Shown one piece after another: positions 30,173 through 43,232 of a stretch of 44,626 bases of DNA. A program made the position numbers and the translations under genes. The stretch covers positions 1-44,626 of the forward strand of contig MCFH01000112.1 of assembly GCA_002104945.1 (NCBI GenBank), in the 5' to 3' direction. The notes beneath the pieces were generated by a model. It saw nothing but the letters and a program-made list of their open reading frames with translations. It did no database searches and was not told where the DNA came from. The stretch's first letter is position 1. Every line of letters begins with the position of its first letter. The DNA comes from Piromyces finnis (taxonomy: Eukaryota > Neocallimastigomycota > Neocallimastigomycetes > Neocallimastigales > Neocallimastigaceae).

Positions 30173-30442
30173 TATTATTTAATATATATCCTAGATTTTT
30201 GAAGGATTCAGCCAGTATCCCTGAGCAAGTAAAATTGAACCCTAGGCAAAATTTTAGCCATGAAAATTAAGGAAACAGGCAAAAATTAGGATGAAAATTT
30301 TATATTTTAAAAATCTATGTTATGATGAATTTTTTTATAATTATTTTTTACTCCCGAACGTATAAATAATAAATTCTTATGCAATTATATAATAGCTCTA
30401 TTTAATTTTATTTTCAACATTTTAAAATAAATTAATATAACA

Positions 30443-30528
<86 letters not shown>

Positions 30529-31565
30529 GTTTATTATTATTATGTTTATTATTATTATTATTATGTTTATTATGTCTTTTATTAATATATCACTAAATAT
30601 AATACATTCAATTTTTTTTTTTTTTTTTAACAGCATCAAATATTTTAAACTTTATTATTAATTTAATTAAAATTATAATACATGAAATAAAAAATTAAAA
30701 ATAAAAATAAAAATAAAAAAAAAATATGTTTAAATAAACACAAATGAATAAAAATTGGGTATAATGTATTCTAGTAATTTTAATTAAAGTAAGAAAGCCA
30801 CTATTATATACTAAGGTATAATAATTGTATTTGACTTTCAATAGGACACCGAGCCAAAGATCTACATTCAATTAAACAGTATTGAATACTTTAATAAAGA
30901 TTTGAACATATAATATCAAAATTTAGCAGATCTAAATGCTATTTAATTAAATAAATTTTAAAACTAAAATCAATCATAAACTCTTCAACAGAAATAATTG
31001 TTAATATAGACATTATAATATAAATAGTTTATGCAATTGTCCTTTAACTTACTAAAACATCATATTCTTAATAAAAATAAACAAATAAAACTGAAGCACA
31101 ATAAGATGGTAAAAAATGATATTTTATATTGAAAAGTTTCCTTAATGAAATAAAAATCTTTCTTCTTATTATACAACACTTTTTTTTTTTTTTTTTAAAA
31201 ATTATTTATTATAAATATCTTTTTTTATTATTATTTATATCATATTTTTAATTTTTATTTTAATAATATTTATATATTAAATATGTAGATAAATATATAT
31301 ATATATAATACAAATATAGATTACAATATTTGATTATTTGAATATTATTAATTCTAAAAAATAATGAAATCAACTCATTAATGTTATTTTTATAAAATAT
31401 ATAATTATGTATTATTTATACTACTATTATTGTTATTATATTAATTACTCTTTTATAAAGGAATTATTTTTTTCATTTTTATTATTTAAGCATTATAAAT
31501 AATAGTATTCCTTTTTTTTTAATTTGTTTATTTACTTTAATTTATTTTCAATTATTATTTCAAAT
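30173..31565. other. AT-rich intergenic, 3' side of the secreted gene
   Basis: No credible gene. A GC-richer patch at about 30190-30300 can be read as a short peptide-like stretch but meets a stop quickly; it may be a remnant. The ATT microsatellite at 30441-30570 and T runs near 30610 and 31181 account for much of the rest. Confidence 0.4.
30441..30570 (+). repeat. ATT microsatellite with TATG interruptions
   Basis: About 40 ATT units, the distal part broken by ATG-containing variants. The long Ile-rich frame on the minus strand is an artefact of this repeat. Confidence 0.9.
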
Positions 31566-32594
31566 TTAAGCACGATCACCGCCTAACTTATTCTTCTTGA
31601 TGTAATCATCAATTAATTCACGAGTGGAGATACTGTAATCATAATCAGAACCGAAACGAGCGAGGTAGACATACCATTTTGATGGATCCTTATTGTAATT
31701 ACAGCTAATATCACTGAGATGAGTAATAACCTTAGAAGTCTTCATGAAGAAATCACTTGGGTAGGTACTACCAGTGTACTTACTGTAATTATAATTGATA
31801 ATGTCAACACTGTACCAAGTGTCATACCATTTATCATATTTAAATTGAATGTAACTCCAGAAAGTACAAGAACCATCACTGACAGTTAAGAAAGTATTAG
31901 CATCAACACCCATAATTCTAGCTAATTCACGGTAAACCATATGTAAACCTCTGATATTACCAGTACGGTAAATAATGATAGAAGCAAAATTGTTTCCAGC
32001 TGAACCCCAGTTGTATTGATTGAAATTTTCCTTAATTTTCTTAGCAAGTTTGTATAAATCAGTCATTTTCTTGTTTCTAGATTCAGTACCAGCTTCTTCG
32101 TAACCCTTGTAGTTAACTGGTAAACCCCAACTTTTAAGAAGTTTTTCACCTAATCTTTTAGCAAAGGTTGAATAACCTGGACCATTGAATATAACATCCT
32201 TAGTACCAGTGAAAGCATTTGAATTAACAGTAATTTGACCACCAATAACATAAATTTCCTTTAAGTTTTTACAATTGAGGAATGAAGAATCAATTAATTC
32301 AACATCATTTCTACCACTAAAGTCGAAAGTAACCTTTTCAAATTTTTCATTAGCAAAAGCGCCATTCATAATTTCAGTAACATAGTATTTTTCACCTTCA
32401 ACAACAAAGTATGATGGAACAATAATTTCTTTAGCATTCTTGTATTCAGAATCTAAACCGTAAATGGAACATTTTCCAGAAGAAGCACCAGTAATCCAGA
32501 AAATGAATTTACCATTTCTTTGGACCTTAGTTGGAATAGCACTTACTAAACAAAAGTTTAATATGGCTAAAGTGATGATACTTAACAATTTCAT
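31566..32594 (-). CDS. Secreted LRR_5 (BspA-like) plus degenerate transglutaminase-like protein
   Basis: 342 aa. A signal peptide (KLLSIITLAILNFCLVSA) with likely cleavage after Ala19 sends it out of the cell. Residues ~65-140 show BspA-type LRR_5 repeats (GAFANEKFEKVTF, SSFLNCKNLKEIYV, NAFTG). Residues ~175-290 align in pattern with a transglutaminase-like papain-fold domain. However, the position of the nucleophile Cys reads GLHMVYREL (His218) and the His of the usual HAWN reads TFWSY (Thr244), while the Asp remains (YSVD, Asp264). It should therefore be inactive as a transglutaminase or protease, and may bind surface ligands instead. Such secreted architectures are frequent in anaerobic fungi and gut microbes. 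No intron is needed. It uses more G and C than its surroundings, as expected for a real gene. An inverted broken copy lies at 35442. Confidence 0.85.
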   Translation of the reverse strand: MKLLSIITLAILNFCLVSAIPTKVQRNGKFIFWITGASSGKCSIYGLDSEYKNAKEIIVPSYFVVEGEKYYVTEIMNGAFANEKFEKVTFDFSGRNDVELIDSSFLNCKNLKEIYVIGGQITVNSNAFTGTKDVIFNGPGYSTFAKRLGEKLLKSWGLPVNYKGYEEAGTESRNKKMTDLYKLAKKIKENFNQYNWGSAGNNFASIIIYRTGNIRGLHMVYRELARIMGVDANTFLTVSDGSCTFWSYIQFKYDKWYDTWYSVDIINYNYSKYTGSTYPSDFFMKTSKVITHLSDISCNYNKDPSKWYVYLARFGSDYDYSISTRELIDDYIKKNKLGGDRA

Positions 32595-33014
32595 GTTGCT
32601 ATTTTCAAATTAAAATTTTTTTATTTTGTAGTTTTAATTTACAAAAATTTGAAAGATATAGTTTTCTTTTATATTTTTTTTTATTCATTTCTTAAGTTCA
32701 TTATTTTTCTTTTTTAATAATAATTAAGATTTTAATATTAAATAAGATTTGTAACATTCTTTAAAATAATCTAATTTTTAAATTTAAAAAAAAAAAAAAG
32801 GAGTATAATTAATTTTTGAAAAAGAATTTTACACAAAAGATAAATAAAATAAAGATACAAAAAAATAAAGTCTATTAAAGCAGCAAATTATTTTAAAATA
32901 ATAAACGATTTAAAAGCTAAAAGTTCATAATTATTCAATTCATCATTTCTATTAATCAGGCAATAAAAGATGATAAAGAATCAAATAATAAAATTTTTAT
33001 TTTTTAATTACTAA
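32595..33014 (-). repeat. Upstream region, arm 1 of an inverted duplication
   Basis: The whole 420-bp 5' flank of the secreted gene matches, inverted and nearly unchanged, 35026-35441. Homology stops sharply after TAATTACTAAAA at 33014. Such conserved AT-rich noncoding sequence implies a recent duplication. Confidence 0.85.
32666..32673 (-). promoter_or_regulatory. Candidate TATA box of the secreted gene
   Basis: TATAAAAG on the minus strand, about 75 bp before the ATG. It is retained in the inverted copy at 35363-35370. Confidence 0.5.
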
Positions 33015-35025
<2,011 letters not shown>

Positions 35026-35441
35026 TAATTAAAAAATAAAAATTTTATTATTTGATTCTTTATCATCTTTTATTGCCTGATTAATAGAAATGATGAATTG
35101 AATAATTATGAACTTTTAGCTTTTAAATCGTTTATTATTTTAAAATAATTTGCTGCTTTAATAGACTTTATTTTTTTGTATCTTTATTTTATTTATCTTT
35201 TGTGTAAAATTCTTTTTCAAAAATTAATTATACTCCTTTTTTTTTTTTTTAAATTTAAAAATTAGATTATTTTAAAGAATGTTACAAATCTTATTTAATA
35301 TTAAAATCTTAATTATTATTAAAAAAGAAAAATAATGAACTTAAGAAATGAATAAAAAAAAATATAAAAGAAAACTATATCTTTCAAATTTTTGTAAATT
35401 AAAACTACAAAATAAAAAAATTTTAATTTGAAAATAGCAAC
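35026..35441 (+). repeat. Upstream region, arm 2 of the inverted duplication
   Basis: Inverted counterpart of 32595-33014, including the TATAAAAG box (35363-35370) and the bases before the start codon (GAAAATAGCAACATG). Confidence 0.85.
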
Positions 35442-35680
35442 ATGAAATTGTTAAGTATCATCACTTTAGCCATATTAAACTTTTGTTTAGTAAGTGCTAG
35501 TGCTATTCCAACTAAGGTCCAAAGAAATGGTAAATTCATTTTCTGGATTACTGGTGCTTCTTCTGGAAAATGTTCCATTTAAAAGTTGGGGTTTACCAGT
35601 TAATTACAAGGATTACAAAGAAGCTAGTATCCCTAAAGTTCCCATTATTGACGGTTTGATTATTGGGAGTTATCCTTTTC
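35442..35680 (+). pseudogene. Truncated inverted copy of the secreted gene
   Basis: It opens with the same signal peptide and first mature residues (46 codons, to GKCSI) but carries a 6-bp tandem duplication that gives SASA in place of SA. After CSI it jumps to the sequence encoding KSWGLPVNYK. About 109 codons (residues 45-153, including the LRR part) are missing, and TAA at 35580-35582 is formed at the join. Homology then fades after KEAS. The promoter arm is intact, so it could still be transcribed and make a 46-aa secreted peptide. Most simply it is a pseudogene. Confidence 0.85.
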
Positions 35681-35768
35681 TCTAATTGGAGTTTAAATGA
35701 TTAGCACCACTTTTAACTTCCTCTTGATTATTTGATTCTTTATTGTAAACTCCCTTTAAAACGTCCTA

Positions 35769-36229
35769 AACATTCATTTTATACAGAAACATAAGAGTTC
35801 TGTATTTTATCTTTAAAATTGTTATTATTATTCTTTTTCCAGGTTTTAAGTTTGACACATTTAGTAATAATTACTCAATTATTTAATTATTAATTTATAT
35901 ATATAATTTTAAAAGAATTTCTAAAGAACACTCTTGGATAAACACTAGAATTAATAATTTGATATATATTATTTTATTTGAGCTTATTTATTTATTTTTA
36001 TTTATTATTTTATTATTTTAATACATTAATACACTGTTTAATTAAGTCATTTTATTATTTAATAAAGAGAATATTATTTATTTAAAAGGTTTATTATTTT
36101 TTATAGAATTAGTATTCATTTATTTTAAAAGGTTATTGTTATTTATTTTTACTAAAAGTCCCTATGGGTTAAGTTGTGTTTATTCAATTGGTTTTTATTA
36201 TATTTTTGTGTGAATAGCGTATGGTATCA
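35769..36229 (-). repeat. LTR-A fragment (5' part, inverted)
   Basis: Matches about the first 530 bp of LTR-A in reverse orientation, diverged. The LTR start is damaged (TAGCGTATGGTATCA) and the other half is absent. Confidence 0.75.
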
Positions 36230-36782
36230 AAAATGATATGTAACATTTAATAATACCATAAATTTAATTATTTATTTTATTTCCAGGAATTGAACAAAAG
36301 GGAATTATACAAAATTAATATATTTTAATAAATGAATAAGAAAAAAAGGATCGTTTATATATTTATTTATCTTATAACTAATAATTTTATTTAAATGCGA
36401 TTAATTATTTTGTTTTATTAGTTTTATTGCTTTTAACAAATTATACATAAAGTATTTGAATATAAGAAAAAAAGGAAATAAACATAAAAATCTTATTTAT
36501 AACTTTCTCTTTTATTTTATTAATAAAAATAATTTTAAATACATATATATATTTAATATAACAATATTTAAGTTAAAATAACTATAAAAATTCTCAATAA
36601 TTAATTATATTTTATAAAAGAACGTCTTTCTTTTTAATAAAAGTGAATCTTTGTTACTTTTATATGATATTTTTATGATATTTTATTGGTTATTTAATAA
36701 CTATTCTTTTTCTTAAATAATTGCTAACCCTTAATTTTAACTATATAAATTTAATATTTTTAACTAAATAATTTTGTCATAT
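36230..36782. other. AT-rich stretch, nothing recognised
   Basis: No frame or repeat match was found by eye. It contains A and T runs and an ATTATTTTGTCAT end next to LTR-A3. Confidence 0.4.
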
Positions 36783-37910
36783 TGATGCGTTGACCGATAT
36801 ATTTGTGAATAATATAATGTTTTTAATAAATAATAAATTCTATATTATTATGATGAAACAATAAATTTAAAATAAAATAAAATATGTTTTATAATTAAAA
36901 AATAAATCACTCAAAACTCGAAAATAAACTCTTATTATGTTTTAAATTAAATCTATATTATATTTTATAATTTATTTATTATCTATTTATTGTTCTTTTT
37001 ATTCTCTTATTTATTGTCCGCCCTTTATAAAGAAGAATTTTATCTTCCTTTTATACATTTTCATTTATTACATGTATTATTATTTTTAACTATTAAATAT
37101 TATTATTACTATTGTTATTATTTATTAAGATTAAAAGAATAAATTAAAATTATGTCTTAGTATTATAAAACATTATAGAATATTACTTATTTGATTTTCT
37201 TATTACTTCAAAATGTTTAAATTTAGAAAAATTATTATAAATTATCATTGACTATCATTAAATGTATAATACCTTGAATAAAATAATTAAAATTTAAAAT
37301 TAAAATAATATTAAAATAAAATTAAAATAAAATTAAAATAAAAATTTAACAAAATTAAAATATTAAAAGTATCAATTATTATAAACACTCATTTTATACA
37401 GAAACATAAAAGAGTTCTGTATTTTATCTTTGGAATTGTTATTATTGTTCTATTTCCAGGTTTTAAGTTTATCATTTTAGTAATAATTACTCAATTAGTT
37501 ATTTTTTTAATTTATAAGTTTAAGAGAATTTCTAAAGAACACTTGGATAAACACTAGAATTAATAATTTGATGTATATTATTTTATTTTTAGTTTATTTA
37601 TTCATTTTTATTTATTTATTATTATTTTATTATTTTAGTACATTATTGGATTAAGTCGTTTTATTTTATTTAATAATTTATTTTATTTAATAATTTATTT
37701 TATTATTATCACTATTAGGTCGTTTTTACTCAGAATTTATTATATAATAAAGATAATATTATTTATTTAAAGAAAGGGTTATATTTTCATAAAATTATTA
37801 TTCATTCATCTTTAAGGGTTATTATTGTTTATTTTTATTATAAGTTACTATGGGTTAAGTCGTGTTTATTCAGCTAGTTTTTATCATGTTTTTATGTGAG
37901 TAGCGTATCA
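36783..37910 (-). repeat. Solo LTR-A3, inverted (1128 bp)
   Basis: Near-identical to the 3' LTR of element A over its full length with small tract differences. The flanks (ATAT left, ACAA right) do not match, so the original duplication is lost or the LTR arose by recombination between different copies. Confidence 0.88.
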
Positions 37911-37914
37911 ACAA

Positions 37915-38674
37915 TGATGCAATATATTTCAAAAACACCATAAATAAAATATAATTATGAACGTTAGCAATAGGGAATGATATATGAATAATATATTAGT
38001 TAATATTGTATTTATTTCTATTTTATAATAATAAAAATAAATAATAAAAATAATAAATTTTATAATAATATAATTAAATAGATTTTGGTTTAAAGATTCT
38101 TTATTTAATTATTATTATTATTATGATTATAACATTAATAACATTCAATACTAATAGGATCGAAAGTTATTATTGAATAAATATAAATAGTTAAATATAA
38201 TGTGTAAATATAAAAATATGTTGATGAAAGTATTATTAATGATAAAATATAACTTTTCTGAAATAGTAAAAATAAACAATAAATATTCTTTTCTTTTATA
38301 ACTAATATTTAAACTGAAGGAACTATAATAAATACTAAATACGTAATTATTAACCTAAAACTAACTTAAACTAAAACTATTAATATAAAAATAAAATAAA
38401 ATAAAACTAATACTTAAAACTAAAATATCAAATATTATTTATAAATGAAAAGTTCTCTCTCTTGATATCTTCTGCTTTAACACTCTCTTTTATATCTTTT
38501 CCTTTCTTGTGTAACTAATTATTCTAATGTATGTGTAACATTTGCGTCATAATAATTTATACTAATATAGTTTAATTATTATTATCATTAGTAATTGATA
38601 TACAATTTATAAAAGGATTAGATATTATTCATAAAATATTTAAAATATTATATTTTTCTATGCATCTTGTATCA
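37915..38674 (-). repeat. Solo LTR-C'', inverted (760 bp)
   Basis: Reverse complement of LTR-C with scattered changes. It starts 4 bp (ACAA) after LTR-A3; the other flank is ACAT, an imperfect 4-bp duplication. Confidence 0.82.
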
Positions 38675-39508
38675 ACATGTAATAATTATTATTATATATA
38701 TTATATAATAATAATTATTATCTTCAATTTAATAATAATTAGTATTATTAAACTGAGAAGTTAAAATAAAATTTTATACTTATCTTAATAAGAGTTTATT
38801 ATAAGGAAGTATAATAAACAACACAAAACTTTTAATGTTAATTAATTTAAAATATTTTATTAATATTGTTTTAATAAAGGTTATTTATTATAATAGTTCT
38901 TATAATAATAACTCTGGATTTTTAAGTGGTATTCCAGAGTTCTTTTATTTATAATTTTTTAATAATTTAAAGTTTAATAAAAAATTTCTAATCTTAACAA
39001 ATAATCTTTTTAGGAAAAGACTAGAAGAAAAACCTAAAAAGATATTCGATTGATAACTAATATATCAATCATCGTAATATTAAGTAAAACCGAATAAAAT
39101 TCGGAAAAACCTTAATATCCGATTGTCCTAATATTTATTTATATCTTCTAGTTGTTTCTATAAGTTATTTCAAGATACGATACATAAATATAAAATACAA
39201 ACGTAAAATAAAATACATAATGTTTCTTATAAAATGTAATACAAAAATTATTAAATAATAGAATAAATGAATGTTTACTATTATTTTAGATAAATTACTA
39301 AATTAAATAAATAATTAATTAATATAATAATTAAATAAATTTTACATTTAGTAAATGAATAATTAATATTAATATAAATAACTGTTTATAGTAATTTAAA
39401 TGAATGTATGCTAATAATTTAAATAATTAATTAATTTAATAATTAAAAAAATAATTAAATAAGAATTAATAATTATTCAATAAATAATTATTAATTCTTA
39501 CACAACAA
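38675..39508. other. Unassigned segment with dense hairpins
   Basis: No coding frame. It begins with an AT palindrome (TAATAATTATTA type) next to LTR-C'' and ends with a perfect 17-bp inverted repeat (39461-39477/39483-39499, 5-nt loop) just before repeat G''. The middle part is listed separately. Confidence 0.5.
38910..39153. other. Candidate structured RNA or foldback element
   Basis: Four stems are visible: AACTCTGGA/TCCAGAGTT (38910-38918/38933-38941); ATCTTTTTAGG/CCTAAAAAGAT (39004-39014/39033-39043); GATTGAT/ATCAATC (39048-39054/39064-39070); and nested ATATTAAG/CTTAATAT (39077-39084/39111-39118) enclosing CCGAAT-AAA-ATTCGG (39090-39104). The loop of the second stem (GACTAGAAGA, 39019-39028) can pair with TCTTCTAGTT (39144-39153), forming a long pseudoknot. 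I recognise no known RNA family. Confidence 0.4.
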
Positions 39509-40022
39509 TGATACGAAGAAAAATATTATCTTAATTCTATAAATGAATATAGAAAGTGATAATATTTGTATCTAAAAAATAATATTTAATAAATAAAATT
39601 TAAAGAAAATAAAAATAAATGATTTTTATACTTGTTCATTTTCAAGTATTAGTTAGTTTTATAAAATATAGTTTATTTAATTATAAATTTTGATATTTAA
39701 TAACTCTAGTATTATTAAATATATATTTTATTATTAATACATCTCGGTATGTATGTGAATATAATTATAAGTATTATTTTAATAAATTTAATATTATTAT
39801 CTAATTTTTCTGGATTATTAGGAACATTTTTAAAAATAAGTAATTCTATCACTATTTATACAAAATTATTATTTTAAGATATAATTATAAACAAATATAA
39901 ACTATTTAATTTAAAAAGAAATAAACAATTAAATAAACAAAAAGTTTACATTTATAATTTTTAATTTAATAATTTTATACATGTTAAATATTTTAAATTT
40001 TTATCTATATTTTAATTATTAT
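39509..40022 (+). repeat. Repeat G'', left arm, cut by LTR-F1
   Basis: Collinear with 21703-22200 from TGATACGAAGAAAAATATT on. It is interrupted at ATTAT (40018-40022) by the inverted chromovirus LTR. The remainder would lie beyond the chromovirus, outside the window. Confidence 0.75.
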
Positions 40023-41207
40023 TGTAAAAGTTTTACTAAACTTATAATTTAATATTAAAATATCAAATTAAATAAAAGGTTAAAAGATAACTAGGTTAGA
40101 AAAAAAAAATGTTTTATTAAAATAATCTTAATTGATTTATAAATGAATAATTAAATTATATATTATGGTTAAAATAATTTCTTTTATTTTATTTAATGAT
40201 ATATTGCTAAAATATATAATAATAAGATTATTTAGTAGTAATACTCATTAAGTATTAATTATTATTAATAGTTAATAATCTATAGTTAATAATCTTTAGT
40301 TAATAATTTATAGTTAATAATTTTTGGTTAATAATTTATAGTTAATAATTTATAGTTAATAATTTAATAATTTATGGTTAATAATTTTTGGTTAATAATT
40401 TGTAGTTAATAATCTTTACAAAGATTTTAATTTCATAACTATTCTAAACTATTTATACTATTTGTAATTTTACATTTAATACTAAAATAACTTTTTAGTA
40501 CATGATTATATTCATAATATATTTTATAATACTAAGGCTAAACTTAAGACTTACTACTAATTATTAAAAATAACTATTGTTTATATATTTATAATATTAA
40601 TTATTTCTTAATTATAATATAATTCATTGAATATAATATTAATAATTATAATCTTTTAATTCAAAGATTATAAGATATGTTATTGAAATAATTATTATAA
40701 AATAAAGTTAATTAGTTCCGGAAAATAATTTTAATTTAATTAAACAATAATTTTTTATACTTTGAGTGAATGATTTATGTTTGATATATCAGGGGTGATC
40801 ATTCTCTGAATAAACAATTAATCATTGCTAACAAAATATCTTTAAATTGGAATATCTCGTGAACCAGCAGAGATATTGACCTGATTTTAAGATATGTTGT
40901 TTGTCTCGAGCGTGGCTTTCTAACGAACGTAATTATAACCAAAATATTTTTATTCAAAAATCGTCATTCGTTGAGGAGATACGCGTGTTTTTTCTTATTC
41001 CATTTTAACGATAAGGGTTAAAGTTATTTATTATAAAAATTATTAAGGGTTAAGGTCATATTTTAACCTTTTCTAAATTTTTAAATATTTCTTAATAAAA
41101 TTTTATAATTTATTTGAAAATAAAATATTTGTTGATTTTGAATTTTCATAAGTGATTTCACAATTCCAAGTGATCTTGAAATTGTAATTTCACTAGTATT
41201 CGTGACA
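40023..41207 (-). repeat. Chromovirus LTR-F1 (1185 bp)
   Basis: Minus-strand copy with the same termini as LTR-F'. ATTAT flanks both sides (40018-40022 and 41208-41212). It is longer than the other copies because of an expanded 14-bp repeat at about 40266-40432. Confidence 0.88.
40266..40432 (+). repeat. 14-bp minisatellite inside LTR-F1
   Basis: About ten copies of TTAATAATTTATAG-type units with variants (TTTAG, TTTGG). LTR-F2 has about five (41457-41520), and LTR-F' has about one. Confidence 0.8.
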
Positions 41208-41212
41208 ATTAT

Positions 41213-42313
41213 TGTAAAAGTTTTACTAAACTTATAATTTAATATTAAAATATCAAATTAAATAAAAGGTTAAGAGATAACTAGGTTAGAAAAAAAATGT
41301 TTTATTAAAATAATCTTAATTGATTTATAAATGAATAATTAAATTATATATTATGGTTAAAATAATTTCTTTTATTTTATTTAATGATATATTGCTAAAA
41401 TATATAATAATAAGATTATTTAGTAGTAATACTCATTAAGTATTAATTATTATTAATAGTTAATAATTTATAGTTAATAATTTAATAATTTATGGTTAAT
41501 AATTTTTGGTTAATAATCTTTACAAAGATTTTAATTTCATAAACTATTCTAAACTATTTATACTATTTGCAATTTTACATTTAATAATAAAATAACTTTT
41601 CAATACATGATTATATTCATAATATATTTTATAATACTTAAACTAAACTTAAGACTTATTCCTAATTATTAAAAAATAACTATTGTTTATAATATTCATA
41701 ATATTAATTATTTCTTAATTATAATATAATTCATTGAATATAATATTAATAATTATAATCCTCTAGTTCAAAGATTATAAATTATGTTATTGAAATAATT
41801 ATTATAAAATAAAGTTAATTAGTTCCGGAAAATAATGTTGATTTAATTAAACAATAATTTTTATACTTTGAGTGAATGATTTATGTTTGATATATCAGGG
41901 GTGATCATTCTCTGAATAAACAATTAATCATTGCTAACAAAATATCTTTAAATTGGAATATCTCGTGAACCAGCAGAGATATTGACCTGATTTTAAGATA
42001 TGTTGTTTGTCTCGAGCGTGGCTTTCTAACGAACGTAATTATAACCAAAATATTTTTATTCAAAAATCGTCATTCGTTGAGGAGATACGCGTGTTTTTTC
42101 TTATTCCATTTTAACGATAAGGGTTAAAGTTATTTATTATAAAAATTATTAAGGGTTAAGGTCATATTTTAACCTTTCCTAAATTTTTAAATATTTCTTA
42201 ATAAAATTTTATAATTTATTTGAAAATAAACTATTTGTTGATTTTGAATTTTCATAAGTGATTTCACAATTCCAAGTGATCTTGAAATTGTAATTTCACT
42301 AGTATTCGTGACA
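41213..42313 (-). repeat. 3' LTR of the chromovirus, LTR-F2 (1101 bp)
   Basis: On the minus strand it starts TGTCACGAATACTAGTG directly after a polypurine tract, so it is the 3' LTR of the element carrying the integrase at 43233-44576. It ends TTTTACA, followed by ATAAT and then LTR-F1. Confidence 0.88.
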
Positions 42314-42331
42314 TCGCTCCGCCAAAAAAAA
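42314..42331 (-). promoter_or_regulatory. Polypurine tract of the chromovirus
   Basis: Minus strand reads a T run, then GGCGGAGCGA immediately before TGTCACG. The G-rich purine stretch abutting the LTR identifies it. Confidence 0.8.
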
Positions 42332-43232
42332 TCGAATACCAGGCGATTGAAATAATATAAAATAAAATTGTATAATAAAGTATAATTGAAATAAATTGAA
42401 GTAGTATATATTAAATATAAACCAATATATAGTTGTATGTGTAACATGAAATAAAATGGTAACTAAATAAAGAATATATTTAATATAATATGTTGAATAT
42501 ATTGCAATATATGAAATAAAATTAAAAAACATTTTCTTGTGTAACATTCAGTCAAATTCATAAAATTTTTGAAAGAAATGTTGAAATTTAAATTGATCAT
42601 TGAGTGAAAAAATTGAAATTCGTACGAAAAATTAAAATTTGAATAAGAAATATTATTCCTAGGATATTGAAACACTTTTTATTTTTGAAAAATGTTAACA
42701 TTTGCTAAAATAATTGAAATTTCAAAAATTGATCAAATAAACTTTAATTAATATGATTTTGAAAAAAAAATTTTTTGAAATTTTTGAAAAATTTTTAATA
42801 ATAAAAAATTTTTTCATTAAATACAAAAAAATTTTGAACTAAACTTTTTGAAAAAATGTCACTGAAGAATATTGATTTTAATGATCGATCGAGATAGTGA
42901 CAATATTGAAATTGATACTATTGAATAGAGAATAAAATAAGCATTAACAACATATAAATATTTGTAATTGTACTGCTAAAATAAATTGAAAATTATTCTC
43001 TTTAAATATTTAATTTTCATTATAAAAATTTTGTGTTTTAAATTAAATAAATTGATAAAATTGTTGGATCAAAAATTATTGAATTGAAATTTAACATTCA
43101 TAGAAAAAAATTTTTGAAATTTGTGTTGAAATGTATTAGATGAGTAATACAAATTATAATAAAACATAATGTTAGTGAAAGATATTAATAAATTTTTAAA
43201 AAAATAAAATTGTTGAAATGCAATTTAAAGAA
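42332..43232 (-). other. Long 3' untranslated region of the chromovirus
   Basis: About 900 nt between the integrase stop and the polypurine tract. The plus strand is full of TTGAAA and A/T-run motifs. Small minus-strand frames (60-86 codons, rich in Phe, Tyr, Asn, Ile) overlap one another and look like composition artefacts. Confidence 0.55.

Noticed and set aside
30190-30300. GC-richer patch read as a possible exon
   Set aside because: A frame of about 26 codons between stops with no recognisable domain; too little to call a gene.
30385-30639. Long poly-Ile frames at 30385-30639 (minus) and 33540-33749 (plus)
   Set aside because: Direct translation of ATT microsatellites.
38910-38945. Hairpin followed by T-run read as a bacterial-type terminator
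   Set aside because: The window is clearly eukaryotic, and the T-run is only four bases; treated as part of the structured segment.
38675-39180. Search for tRNA, hammerhead or snRNA signatures in the structured segment
   Set aside because: No T-loop GTTCRA box, no CTGATGA...GAAA core and no snRNA motif could be found.
42187-42675. Three overlapping minus-strand frames of 70-86 codons between LTR-F2 and integrase
   Set aside because: Mutually overlapping, Phe/Tyr/Asn/Ile-rich, and partly inside the LTR and polypurine tract.
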